Below, one piece after another: positions 8,756 to 17,608 of a stretch of DNA of 64,000 bases. Location of the stretch: positions 372,001 to 436,000 of the forward strand of contig NZ_CP048114.1 in the NCBI RefSeq assembly GCF_010093025.1, in the 5' to 3' direction. This stretch comes from Edaphobacter sp. 12200R-103 (GTDB taxonomy: Bacteria > Acidobacteriota > Terriglobia > Terriglobales > Acidobacteriaceae). Both the position numbers and the translations under genes were made by a program. The notes under the pieces were generated by a model that searched no databases, was not told where the DNA came from, and saw only the letters and a list, made by a program, of their open reading frames with translations. The stretch's first letter is position 1. Every line of letters begins with the position of its first letter.

Positions 8756-11700
8756 ATGAACTTCCGTCCTTCTTTGAATCTGCCCCCTATGACTATGACT
8801 CGTCTGTTCTGCTCGCTTGTGCTGGCTGCCCCAGTGTTTTCCGCTCAGGCGTTGATGGGAGCCCCCATTGCTCGGCAGAGCGCTGATACCCAGTTGCTCC
8901 CACTCACGTTTGAGGAGAACCGTGGGCAAGCGCCCGACGGTGTCCGTTTCCTCTCCCACAGCTCCGACGGGGAGTTCCTGTTTACCTCACGCAAGGTGGT
9001 GCTTCCGTGTTCGGCCAAGGGTTCTCCCATCTCTTTGCTTCTGGGGAACGATGCGTCTTCTTTGCGCGCCGAAGAACCAACGAATGGCGTCGCCAACTAC
9101 TACGCAGGTAACGACCGCACGCACTGGTTGCAAGGCATTCCGCTTGACCGGCAGATTCGTTATGAGCAGGCTGCCCCTGGCATAGATCTCGTTTTTCATG
9201 GAAGAGACGGTCATCTGGAATACGATCTTCAGGTAGCTCCTGGTGCAGATGTAGAGGCGATGCGTCTCAGTTTGAGCGGTGGAGCGTCGTTTCATCTCGA
9301 AGCTGACGGCTCAGCGACCGTGCAACTGGCAAACACAAACTCGACCTGCCAGGGATTGCATTTTCTCGCACCCATCGCAACGCAGCAGATCGATGGAAAG
9401 ACTGCCACGGTGGAGAGTCACTTCACGCTCGATGCTGATGGTCGCCTCGGTTTCACTGCGTCTCATTACGATCGCAGCCGTTCTCTCCTCATCGACCCTG
9501 TCGTGAGTTACACAAAGATCATCGGCGCCAGTAACGGTGTGGAAGTCTCCGCGTTACAGGTGGATGCCAGTGGATCCGTCTTTCTAACCGGTCAGACCTA
9601 CGCCTCAGACTATCCGGTTGCTGGTGGAGGACAAGGAAGTACCGGGCAGGGTGGTAGTGAGCAGATCTACGTTACAAAACTCGATCCCACTGGGACACAG
9701 ATCCTGTACTCCACATATATACCCTCACCTGGCTTCAACACTGCTGAGGGGATTGCTCTGGATGCTTCGGGTAATGCCTACGTCACTGGCATTACGGGCA
9801 GCTCCAGTTTTCCTACGACTTCGGCGAATCTGGGTACATGCACAAATAGTTTTTGCAACACCGGCTTCGTCGCCAAATTCGACGGTACCGGAGCGATGGT
9901 CTATTCCACTCTGATCGGTACAGGGCAGCAGCTTCCACGCGGTATTACTGTCGATACCGACGGCAATGCTTATATCGCAGGCAACAGCAGCGACAATGGC
10001 TTGAAGACAGTCAATGCGTTTCAACCGTCGTATACCGGCATGGTTTGTACAACATGCGGCGGAGTTTTTTTTGCCAAGCTGAACCCTACTGGAACGGACT
10101 GGGTTTTTTCGAGCTACTTTTTTAGTCCTGGCCAGATTGGGGCATCCGCGATGGCAACTTCCATCACCCGCGACACCCAGGGCAACATCTACTTCGGAGG
10201 CAACGGCACCTCCGTTCCTCTCAAAGGCTCTTTCCAGGATGGCACCGGAGGCTCCTTCGTCGCGGAGTTTGCACCAGATGGCAAGACGCTGCTGTTCAGT
10301 ACGCTTCTGGGTGGTGATACCTTCGTCGCCGATACACTCGGGCAGATTCAGGTAGGGGCCGATGGAACGATTTATCTGGCTGGATCGCAGATCGCGCCTG
10401 ACTTTCCCTATACCGTCGAGGCCTACCGCCACCCCATCTACTCCATTGGGTACGCTCAGTCTAAACAGTACCTCTTTGCCAGCGCCATCAATCCGTCCCA
10501 TACGGGCTATACCTGGTCGACCTATCTGGGCGAAGGCTTCGTCAATACAACAGCGATGGATACGAAGGGCAACTTCTATATCGCGGGCAGCTTTGGGCTA
10601 AATTCGTTGCCCTTCAAAGATGCGGTTGCCGCTGACAGTCCCGGCGCTGGAGCCTTCATTTTGGGGCTTACGCCAAAGGGTGATCTGGTAAGCTCCACCG
10701 GCTTCGGCGGACGGGTGATCTCACAAGTCCCAAATGGCATGGCGATCGATCCGTCAGGTAACATTTACATCGCCGGTACGGCAAATTCTTTGTCGATCAA
10801 TAATGGCTTTCCTTACGGCTTCTACGACCCCATCAACGTTGGCACAGGCACCGCATATACCGACCAGGCGAGATCTGGTAGCTATTCGAGCTTCATAGCG
10901 AAGATCGCGCCGACAAATCAGCCGCAGATCAGCCTCACCTATAGCGGGCCAATGCTCGAGCTCCGCAATGCAGGCAGCGCAGACCTGCATATCGTCAGCA
11001 TTGTGCCGGGTAACAGCATCACTTCGATCATCAATGCCTGCGGTACTACTGTGGCAGCAGCAAGCTCCTGCTTTCTGACCCCACTTAGTACAACGCGAGG
11101 TGGAACCCTTACGATCAATAGTGATGCCCAGCCCTCTTCCCAGACCTTCACGCCCACTGGCCTTGCAAGCTCTCTTGGCGCAGTGGTGTACGTCGATAGC
11201 AGCCAATTGAACATCCCTCCTACGCAGAACGGAACAACCAGCGTGGCAAAGCCACTCTATATCTGGAACCTGGGCAACGCCGGGGTCGCTATCAGCTCCA
11301 TCCTCACCTTCGGGTGGACCTCGCAGACGAACGACTGTCCCGCCATACTCGCGCCTGGCACGTTCTGCACAGCGAGCGTTACCGTGAAACCCGTTTCGGC
11401 GGGCGCGCCCAGTGGCTCGTACGATATCGGGGTGGTCTACGGCAGTGGGAGCCGTGTCGATGTCTATCCTAACTTCACGCCAAATCCAGTGGATGGGCCC
11501 CTGTTGTTTTCTGCCGACAGGAGCCTGCAATATGGTAATGTCCAGCTCGGGACAACGTCGCTGATTCGTACCGTAACGATCACCAATAGCGGAACCGCAC
11601 CTGTCACTGTAGACGTGCCGTCCTTCTCCGGCGATGGAGCCAGTAGCTTTACGGTTGCAGCAAACACCTGCGCAGGCATCGCTCTTGCGTCTCAGGCGAG

Positions 11701-13252
11701 CTGTGTGATCGGTGTCAGTTTTGAGCCTCTGCAGGCTGGGCGTCTTGCGGTGCCGATGCTTTTGTCTGGCGGTGGTTCGTCCACGACAATCTACGTTATC
11801 GGTACAGGCATCAGCACGCCCAGTCTCTCAATCAATCCAGGTTCCTTCGACTTTGGCAACGTCGTGCCTGGCACCACAGCGACCCAAACCGTGCAGATTA
11901 AAAACACGAACGCCACGGAGATCGCTCTCACTAGCATTACCGCAGGCGCTGCAGACGGTGGCTTACAGCCCGATTACAGCCAAACGAATGACTGCGGCGC
12001 TACGCTTGCGTCCAATGCGAGCTGCTCCATCACGGTTACATTTGGGCCGTCGGTTCTGGGAATGCGTAAAGGAGCCGTCACGCTTATGATCGATGGCGGC
12101 GCCCTGACATCGAAAGTATTGCTGACAGGCACCGGAGTTCCTGCATTTCTTGCAGCTCCTAACTCGTTGTCCTTCTCTTCTACTCCTGTCGGCAGTAAGG
12201 TGTCTCAGAGCATATCTCTGGTCAATCAGTCCAGCATGTCGCTCGCACCTGTACTGACAACTACGGCTCCGTTCTCGATCGATTCAACGACTTGTAACGG
12301 TCCGCTCGCCGCTGGAACAAGTTGCTTAATTTTCGTTGGCTTCCAGCCAGACTCTAATGGTCCTCAGGCTGCGGTGCTCACCGTTGCTTCCGGGGAGGTA
12401 AATCCTATCACGGTACCACTCTCAGGAACCGGGACTGTCTCCGCAATCACGCTTTCGCCGACATCCCTGACTTTCGAAGGGGCAAACATTGGCACTTCCG
12501 CAGCAGCTCAGACGATAGCTCTCACGAACTCTGGCGCCGCTCCCCTTACGGCGCTCACTTTTGGGATCTCCGGTGTCAATCCCGAGGACTTTAAGCTGAC
12601 GACAACGTGCGGCATCTCCCTCGCTTCCCAGCAGAGCTGTCTCCTCAATGTCGTCTTCACGCCCTCGAGCGCCGGTGCTGAAAGTGCCACGCTTTTCATT
12701 TCCAGCAATGCTGCCACCGGTCCGGCAACAGTCGCATTGGTTGGGACCGGGAACAGCTCTGGTCTCGCTCTGTCTACCTCCTCCCCCAGCGCCACAATCT
12801 CCGGCGGTTCCTCCGCTCCCTACACACTAGTGCAACAACCGCGACCAGGCGCAACGGGAACTATCACTTTCACGTGTGCAGATCTGCCGCTATACGCGGC
12901 GTGCAGCTTTTCTCCCGCGAGTCTGTCGATTGCTAATGGAGGCAGTACAACGCTTACCGTCACAACTTCCCAAACGCAGACGGCTGCGCGCCGCCAACCG
13001 ATAAATATTGAGGCCGCAGGTTGTCTCGCGAGCTTATTTTTGTTGCCGGTTGTGCGAAGACGCTCTTGGTTGACTCTACTATCCTGCCTCCTGCTGTTCG
13101 CATTCGTGGGTATAGGAGGATGCGCCTCATCCTCAAAGCCATCTTCCCTATCCTCAACCAATCTCACGCCGAAAGGAACATACACTTTCCACGTGATTGC
13201 AAGTGCGGGCACTCAGATGCAGACGATTCCTTTGACGCTGACAGTACAGTAA
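8756..13252 (+). CDS. Giant secreted SBBP-repeat / choice-of-anchor-D protein
   Basis: A 1,498-aa surface protein of unknown function. The signal peptide is MTRLFCSLVLAAPVFSAQA, so ATG 8789 or 8795 could be used instead of 8756. Residues 45-240 resemble the N-terminal domain typical of SBBP-repeat proteins (FEENRGQAPDGVRFLS; YDLQVAPGADVEAMRLSLSG). Residues 250-720 hold SBBP beta-propeller repeats with phrases like DASGNAYVTG, DTDGNAYIAG and DPSGNIYIAG. Residues 740-1390 hold repeated ASH/choice-of-anchor-D domains (SLSINPGSFDFGNVVPGTTA; SPTSLTFEGANIGTSAAAQT), which are Ig-like. The end has two hydrophobic helices around an Arg cluster, then GGCASS and a closing strand YTFHVIAS. It starts 9 nt after the FG-GAP tail, so the two are probably co-transcribed. 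Confidence 0.88.
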   Translation: MNFRPSLNLPPMTMTRLFCSLVLAAPVFSAQALMGAPIARQSADTQLLPLTFEENRGQAPDGVRFLSHSSDGEFLFTSRKVVLPCSAKGSPISLLLGNDASSLRAEEPTNGVANYYAGNDRTHWLQGIPLDRQIRYEQAAPGIDLVFHGRDGHLEYDLQVAPGADVEAMRLSLSGGASFHLEADGSATVQLANTNSTCQGLHFLAPIATQQIDGKTATVESHFTLDADGRLGFTASHYDRSRSLLIDPVVSYTKIIGASNGVEVSALQVDASGSVFLTGQTYASDYPVAGGGQGSTGQGGSEQIYVTKLDPTGTQILYSTYIPSPGFNTAEGIALDASGNAYVTGITGSSSFPTTSANLGTCTNSFCNTGFVAKFDGTGAMVYSTLIGTGQQLPRGITVDTDGNAYIAGNSSDNGLKTVNAFQPSYTGMVCTTCGGVFFAKLNPTGTDWVFSSYFFSPGQIGASAMATSITRDTQGNIYFGGNGTSVPLKGSFQDGTGGSFVAEFAPDGKTLLFSTLLGGDTFVADTLGQIQVGADGTIYLAGSQIAPDFPYTVEAYRHPIYSIGYAQSKQYLFASAINPSHTGYTWSTYLGEGFVNTTAMDTKGNFYIAGSFGLNSLPFKDAVAADSPGAGAFILGLTPKGDLVSSTGFGGRVISQVPNGMAIDPSGNIYIAGTANSLSINNGFPYGFYDPINVGTGTAYTDQARSGSYSSFIAKIAPTNQPQISLTYSGPMLELRNAGSADLHIVSIVPGNSITSIINACGTTVAAASSCFLTPLSTTRGGTLTINSDAQPSSQTFTPTGLASSLGAVVYVDSSQLNIPPTQNGTTSVAKPLYIWNLGNAGVAISSILTFGWTSQTNDCPAILAPGTFCTASVTVKPVSAGAPSGSYDIGVVYGSGSRVDVYPNFTPNPVDGPLLFSADRSLQYGNVQLGTTSLIRTVTITNSGTAPVTVDVPSFSGDGASSFTVAANTCAGIALASQASCVIGVSFEPLQAGRLAVPMLLSGGGSSTTIYVIGTGISTPSLSINPGSFDFGNVVPGTTATQTVQIKNTNATEIALTSITAGAADGGLQPDYSQTNDCGATLASNASCSITVTFGPSVLGMRKGAVTLMIDGGALTSKVLLTGTGVPAFLAAPNSLSFSSTPVGSKVSQSISLVNQSSMSLAPVLTTTAPFSIDSTTCNGPLAAGTSCLIFVGFQPDSNGPQAAVLTVASGEVNPITVPLSGTGTVSAITLSPTSLTFEGANIGTSAAAQTIALTNSGAAPLTALTFGISGVNPEDFKLTTTCGISLASQQSCLLNVVFTPSSAGAESATLFISSNAATGPATVALVGTGNSSGLALSTSSPSATISGGSSAPYTLVQQPRPGATGTITFTCADLPLYAACSFSPASLSIANGGSTTLTVTTSQTQTAARRQPINIEAAGCLASLFLLPVVRRRSWLTLLSCLLLFAFVGIGGCASSSKPSSLSSTNLTPKGTYTFHVIASAGTQMQTIPLTLTVQ

Positions 13253-13588
13253 GCGCGAACCGATGATCTTCAGCTGAAATGGTAACAGTCATCTCCGGAA
13301 GATCGAGATGCTCCTCGGTGTGAAGACATCCTCCCTGGACATGCCATAAACAACCACCAGTATTGACCAAGAACTAGGAAATGAAGTCTCGCCGGCTACC
13401 ATTTGGAGTGAAAGTCTGCAGGTACGCCGAACAGGAAGTTCCATTGAACCAGCGGCTTCAAAGGCACCACTTCGAAGCTGTTGGAACAGCATTAAGAAAT
13501 CTAAAGGCAACTCCTCGCGCAAGTGGACGAAGCTACCGTGCGAGCTATGCGGTGAGCAGTGATGGGCGCTTATGGCATACCAGGGGAG

Positions 13589-13639
13589 AAAATCCGCCGA
13601 CTCTTGCGGTCGTGGGGGTTCGCCCCCCTCCCGGCACCA
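13589..13639 (+). repeat. tRNA-Leu 3'-half, attachment-site copy 2
   Basis: This repeats copy 1 at 4657-4710 from AAAATCCGCCGA to CCCGGCACCA in the same orientation. It has one C-to-T change in the variable arm and a 3-base deletion in the T loop/stem. As in copy 1, the 5' half of the tRNA is absent; upstream similarity ends inside the anticodon loop. The two copies bound an 8.9-kb segment carrying two giant secreted proteins. Confidence 0.75.
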
Positions 13640-13721
13640 TAAGCCGTCCTGTAACTCTCTGGAAGCAATATAGTCGTTGGGGTCAGCGGAGCTATCGGGC
13701 GGCGTAGGGAATTGATAGCGA

Positions 13722-13740
13722 GGTACAAATTTGGGTACAG
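13722..13740. repeat. GGTACA paired motif, copy 2
   Basis: GGTACAAATTTGGGTACAG differs from the motif at 4771-4789 at only three central positions and has the same placement after a tRNA 3' copy. The outer GGTACAAA and GGTACAG parts are identical. Confidence 0.45.
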
Positions 13741-14134
13741 CGCCAGTCCCATCTAACATCAGTTATTTGCCAATGCGCAGGCTCCGCCCCTAGCGCCGCA
13801 CAAGGTCGCGACTTCATTATGAAGAGCGAGATCTTTACCGTTGCATGGCCGGAAGCACGCAGAGTTCTCCTGCTTCTCGCAACTAGGCGATCAATGGATG
13901 CTGAGACAGCATGGCGGTCTACGGAAGTGCGTCTCCTCGCGTTTGTGTGACTGAAGTGCGGCATCTCGATAACAAATGGTTGGCTTGATAGTTAGGCGCT
14001 CCACCAAATTGCAGCATAGCGCCTATAGAAATCGATGGCCGTAAAAGTGATCTCAACAGCCACAATGTCGGAGTAGGGCAAGAATATTGGGGGCTGATCA
14101 GTCATCGCTCGCTCGCAATATAGAAAGGCATGAG

Positions 14135-14698
14135 ATGACGGACGAAACGCTATTCCCCTCTTTACTACCAGGGCAGGTTCCAGCTCGATCGAGGAAGATT
14201 CTTGAGCAAGCACGGCGATATTTCGGCTTCGTTCCCAATCTCTTAGCCTAGTTGGCCCATTCACCGTCAGCCTTAAGCGTATATTTCAACGCAAATATCG
14301 GCTTTGAATTTGGAACGCTGACCCCCGCGGAAAGACAGATCGTGCTTCTAACCGCCAGCAAGGAAAATGACTGCGCTTATTGCAGCACGTCCCATAGCGC
14401 ACTGGCGCGATTCTTCTCGAACGTTCCTAGTGAGGCACTGCTAGCAATCGAGTCCGGAAATAAACCCAGCGATCCAAAGTTGGATGCTCTAGTCTCTTTG
14501 ACCCGTCAATTGGTCTCGTTGCGTGGAGTTGTCCCAAGAGAAACAATTCAGCTCTTCCTCGATTCCGGTTATAGGAAAGAACAACCTTTGGAGGTGTTAA
14601 TTGGGATCGGGATTAAGACTATAAGCAATTACTTCGATCACCTGTCTGCCCTTGAAATCGACGATGAGTTTTTGAGCATAATCTCTAAATCAGCTTAG
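14135..14698 (+). pseudogene. AhpD/carboxymuconolactone decarboxylase-like gene with an amber stop
   Basis: Starting at ATG 14135, with AAAGG about 8 nt upstream, the frame reads MTDETLFPSLLPG, then KILEQARRYFGFVPNLLA, then TAG at 14249-14251, and resumes as LAHSPSALSVYFNANIGF to 14698. The resumed part has the AhpD redox motif CAYCSTSH and the expected helices of the alkylhydroperoxidase/carboxymuconolactone decarboxylase fold. Both sides of the stop match the family, so a single nonsense change breaks an otherwise intact gene of about 187 codons. A shorter product from TTG 14252 is conceivable but would lack the first helices. Confidence 0.75.
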
Positions 14699-14756
14699 GC
14701 GCCGTTCGCAGGTGGACTGCTTTAACCGCGGATTAGCGTGACGAGTGTAGGTCGTT

Positions 14757-15068
14757 ATGATCACTTTTTGGCGAATGTACGATCTGATGCAGCGCCCTCA
14801 GCAAGCCAACATGGGACGGGAGTATAGGTTAATGGACAGAGAGATTGAGGCGATTATCGCAGAAGAAGCTGGCTTAGGCGGCAAGAAGAGTATGGCAGAA
14901 GAAACGATCGAATTCGTCGAGGAGGACCGGGAGAGCGATGCGTATACTGACTCCGATGAACGAGAAGAGCAGATTGAACTGATGAACGATACGATCGACA
15001 CTTTGGTCGACGAGAGTCAGGATGTGTCAACGGAAGGCATCGACAATGGTGGATGGGATTATAACTAG
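14757..15068 (+). CDS. Hypothetical highly acidic small protein
   Basis: A possible 103-aa protein with no family I recognise. About a third of its residues are Asp or Glu, concentrated after residue 25 (for example EEDRESDAYTDSDEREEQ). It has no signal peptide, membrane segment or Cys pair. The only ribosome-binding hint is an AGG a few bases before ATG 14757. It is flanked by a pseudogene and a gene-free stretch, so it may be spurious. Confidence 0.3.
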   Translation: MITFWRMYDLMQRPQQANMGREYRLMDREIEAIIAEEAGLGGKKSMAEETIEFVEEDRESDAYTDSDEREEQIELMNDTIDTLVDESQDVSTEGIDNGGWDYN

Positions 15069-15690
15069 ATCTTGGCGCGCACGATGATCCGGATTTATGT
15101 GCACCAGAACCGTGGGACCGTAAACACGCAATTCTCATAGAGAAATCACTTATCCATAGAAAGACCTTGGGCTTTGCGATAAGCTCGAAATCCGCACCGA
15201 CAGTTCGGCAGGGAACAGGTCGGCAGCAGACGCGTAGCCAGGAAACGCGTTACCAAGGGAATGCATTTCCGACCGGAAAAGTGTGGCCTTAAGAAGGCCC
15301 TGCGTACACTTTACGAGAGGCGATCCGGAGATCATCTCCCGAGAGGATTTCAACGGGGGGGGGTACAATTCATCCTAGCTACTTACAGTGGTCCAAATCC
15401 TGTGATATCCATAGTTCCCTGTGGTTGAGAAAAAGTGGCCCAGGGAGATGCCTCTTGGAATCGAGACTCTCGACAGCGGTCTTCACGAAGCTGCTATTCT
15501 TAGCTGAGTTCCGCCGCTGGATATGCCCTGATATGTCTAATGCGTCCTTCGGTAAATGAAGACCATCGACGTTGCAACGGACACAAGGCAATTCCTGCTC
15601 GCGGGCTTTTGGATAGTGGGATTGTGTGCAACCGTTTTCACGGAATCTACGTTGTAGTGATCAGAACGAATCGCTTGGAAGACTTTAACC
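15069..15690. other. Gene-free stretch before the sigma factor
   Basis: No gene is supported. There is a run of ten G at about 15354-15363. A 70-codon minus-strand frame (15379-15591) begins MPCVRCNVDG but matches no domain I know. Confidence 0.45.
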
Positions 15691-16332
15691 ATGAATGGAA
15701 GTCTCGAACGAGAGCGAGATGAGAGCGGGTTGATAGGCAAAATATGCCAAGGGCAAACGGAGCTGTTTCAAACGCTTATTAAGCCATATGAACGCACTGT
15801 CTTTGCCGTCGCCTACTCTGTCATGAACAATGGTGCGGATGCTGAAGACGTCGCACAAGAGGCATTCCTGAATGCATTAAGAGGGCTGAAGAGTTTTCGC
15901 GCAGAAGCTAAATTCAGCACCTGGCTAATCCAGATCGCGTTCAATGAGGCGCGCATGCGATTGCGCCGCAGCCGCATCCGGGCGCACCAATCGCTGGAGG
16001 AGATTGTGGGGAACGAAGAAAGCGATTATGTGCCCAGAGATTTTGCGGATTGGCGGGAAATTCCGAGCGAAGCGTTGGCGCGCAAGGAGTTGAGGCAAAT
16101 CATCGAGAAAACCCTTCAATCTCTTCGACCGATTTATAGGCAAGTTCTTATTCTCCGTGATGTACGAGGTCTCAGTACTGCCGAAACGTCACAGGTTTTA
16201 AACATTACGGAGGACGTCGTGAAAACGCGCCTTAGACGCGCAAGATTACAAATGCGTGAGGCGCTAGCCCCAGGTTACGACGGCAGTTGGACATCTGAAT
16301 CGAAGGTGTATAAAAGTGTGAGACCGTGGTGA
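15691..16332 (+). CDS. ECF-type RNA polymerase sigma factor
   Basis: A 213-aa extracytoplasmic-function sigma factor. Region 2 spans about residues 25-95, with the YSVMNNGADAEDVAQEAFLN core-binding helix and AKFSTWLIQIAFNEARMRLR, which contacts the -10 element. Region 4 spans about 130-190, with LRPIYRQVLILRDVRGLSTA and a helix-turn-helix ending VKTRLRRAR. ATG 15691 has GGAAG upstream. A small zinc-finger anti-sigma gene follows 23 nt later, so the pair is likely one operon. The signal and regulon are unknown; I saw no clear ECF-type autoregulatory promoter upstream. Confidence 0.9.
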   Translation: MNGSLERERDESGLIGKICQGQTELFQTLIKPYERTVFAVAYSVMNNGADAEDVAQEAFLNALRGLKSFRAEAKFSTWLIQIAFNEARMRLRRSRIRAHQSLEEIVGNEESDYVPRDFADWREIPSEALARKELRQIIEKTLQSLRPIYRQVLILRDVRGLSTAETSQVLNITEDVVKTRLRRARLQMREALAPGYDGSWTSESKVYKSVRPW

Positions 16333-16355
16333 ACTGAGGCGAGTGGCGAATACCT

Positions 16356-16616
16356 ATGAGAGAGACGGTCATAGAAATCAGTTGTGTCGAAGTTTGGCGA
16401 GAGATCTCCAACTATATCGACGGGGATATCGAGCCGGAACTCAGAGCGCGCTTGGAGCTTCACTTCAAGAAATGCAAGGACTGCAGAGCAGTACTCCACG
16501 GAACTGGCAATGCTGTGCGCCTGTTAACTGATGGTGACTGGTATCCACTCCCCGAAGGATTCAGTGAACGGCTCTTTTTGCGGCTTTCGTCGGAATATCT
16601 CAGAGAGAAGTTTTAA
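16356..16616 (+). CDS. Zinc-finger anti-sigma factor
   Basis: An 86-aa soluble protein with the ZAS motif H-x3-C-x2-C (His36, Cys40, Cys43 in HFKKCKDC), which in known anti-sigma factors binds zinc and holds the sigma factor. No transmembrane helix follows the finger, unlike membrane-bound anti-sigma factors, so it probably senses a cytoplasmic signal such as redox state. It lies 23 nt after the ECF sigma gene and is its obvious partner. Confidence 0.78.
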   Translation: MRETVIEISCVEVWREISNYIDGDIEPELRARLELHFKKCKDCRAVLHGTGNAVRLLTDGDWYPLPEGFSERLFLRLSSEYLREKF

Positions 16617-16621
16617 CGTTT

Positions 16622-17071
16622 CTAGAGCGCGCCAGGCTCAGCCTTCAGCTTAAATAACAGCTCCTCGACAAGTTCTGGCTCTTGGTCGGCGTTATCCATA
16701 ACAAAAACGATATGCCATGCGAGGTTTGAATCGCGATTCCAGATCTCTGAGTATCGCGTGCGCCTCACCTCCGGAGGTCCACCCGCCTTGGGACGAATTG
16801 TCAGCTCGTGCCAGCCATACTCGACGGCAAGATTTTCGGCGATTGCGATATCCACGATGATTGGGGTCAGATCGACCTCATAGTCGCGGAAGAGCCCTTC
16901 CAACTTGGCCCGCAGTATAGTTTTTGCATCGACCCCAAAAAAGGTTGGTAGCCCTGCGGTCATGTCGGTAAAACCGTCGGCAAAAACAGAAAGAATCTGT
17001 TCTACATCAGCGCTGTTGTAGCCTTCGCGCAGCGCGGTCTTGGCGGCATTGATGGCGTAGCGATCGTCCAA
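16622..17071 (-). CDS. SnoaL-like/DUF4440 (SgcJ/EcaC family) protein
   Basis: A cytoplasmic protein of about 149 aa with the cone-shaped NTF2/SnoaL fold: helices INAAKTALREGYNSADVEQI, then TDMTAGLPTFFGVDAKTIL, then strands with AENLAVEYGWHELTIRP and RTRYSEIWNR...WHIVFVMDN. Members of this family carry small-molecule catalytic or binding roles that cannot be predicted from sequence. The frame allows a start at 17119, but AGGAGG lies 7 nt before TTG 17071, which I take as the true start. It converges with the anti-sigma gene, with 5 nt between the stops. Confidence 0.7.
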   Translation of the reverse strand: MDDRYAINAAKTALREGYNSADVEQILSVFADGFTDMTAGLPTFFGVDAKTILRAKLEGLFRDYEVDLTPIIVDIAIAENLAVEYGWHELTIRPKAGGPPEVRRTRYSEIWNRDSNLAWHIVFVMDNADQEPELVEELLFKLKAEPGAL

Positions 17072-17608
17072 TGAGCTTCCTCCTGGACCCATTGAAGACG
17101 CGCTTCCTGGCTTCGTCAAGTCTTCGGTTTACGAGCATGGTAGACGGAGCCTCGCCGGTGCATGCCGTCAGGTTTGAAACAAAAATCAGTGAGCGTTGTC
17201 ACCCCTGACACCTTCTATGACTCTCATACTGCTGTAGGGCTTCTTTTAGAGAAAGCCAATCTTGATGGTGAGCGCGGTTCTCCGCGCGCGACGATTTGGC
17301 TGAGAGGCACGTATGAATTTAAAGAATGCACAATTCATCGGCAACGGGTCAGAGATTGTCCGTCTGTTTGCACGGATCATGTGCGGTACCGTTTGCATGG
17401 GCAGCTACAGTCGTGGAGACACTCTTGGGGATATTGCTCCGGAATTTCTGATCACGAACACAATGACTTCGATAACGTGAACGCTCCATGTAATAGGCAC
17501 AGCGAAATTCAGGGCCAGATACCATCTCGAAGATGGCCCAGTGTACGGTAGAGCCTTACCTTTTGTTTACTTGAGAGATAGATAGCTTAGTTTGATTGGA
17601 GGTGCAAT
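17072..17608. other. Gene-poor stretch before the response regulator
   Basis: No gene is supported. A 129-codon plus-strand frame (17162-17551) has odd composition and no domain. A second frame from about 17311 encodes a 54-residue peptide beginning MNLKNAQFIGNG that I cannot place. The last bases hold a good GGAGGT ribosome binding site for the next gene. Confidence 0.4.

Larger units (their letters stand above)
13253..14134. other. Intergenic island boundary
   Basis: No gene is supported here. Frames of 90-156 codons on the minus strand (13289-13759, 13692-13964) have no recognisable domains and cross the tRNA-derived repeat. The stretch contains tRNA-Leu copy 2 (13589-13639) and the second GGTACA pair (13722-13740). 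Confidence 0.55.

Noticed and set aside
9725..10501. 258-codon minus-strand frame (and a similar one at 10754-11530)
   Set aside because: Shadows of the giant SBBP protein gene.
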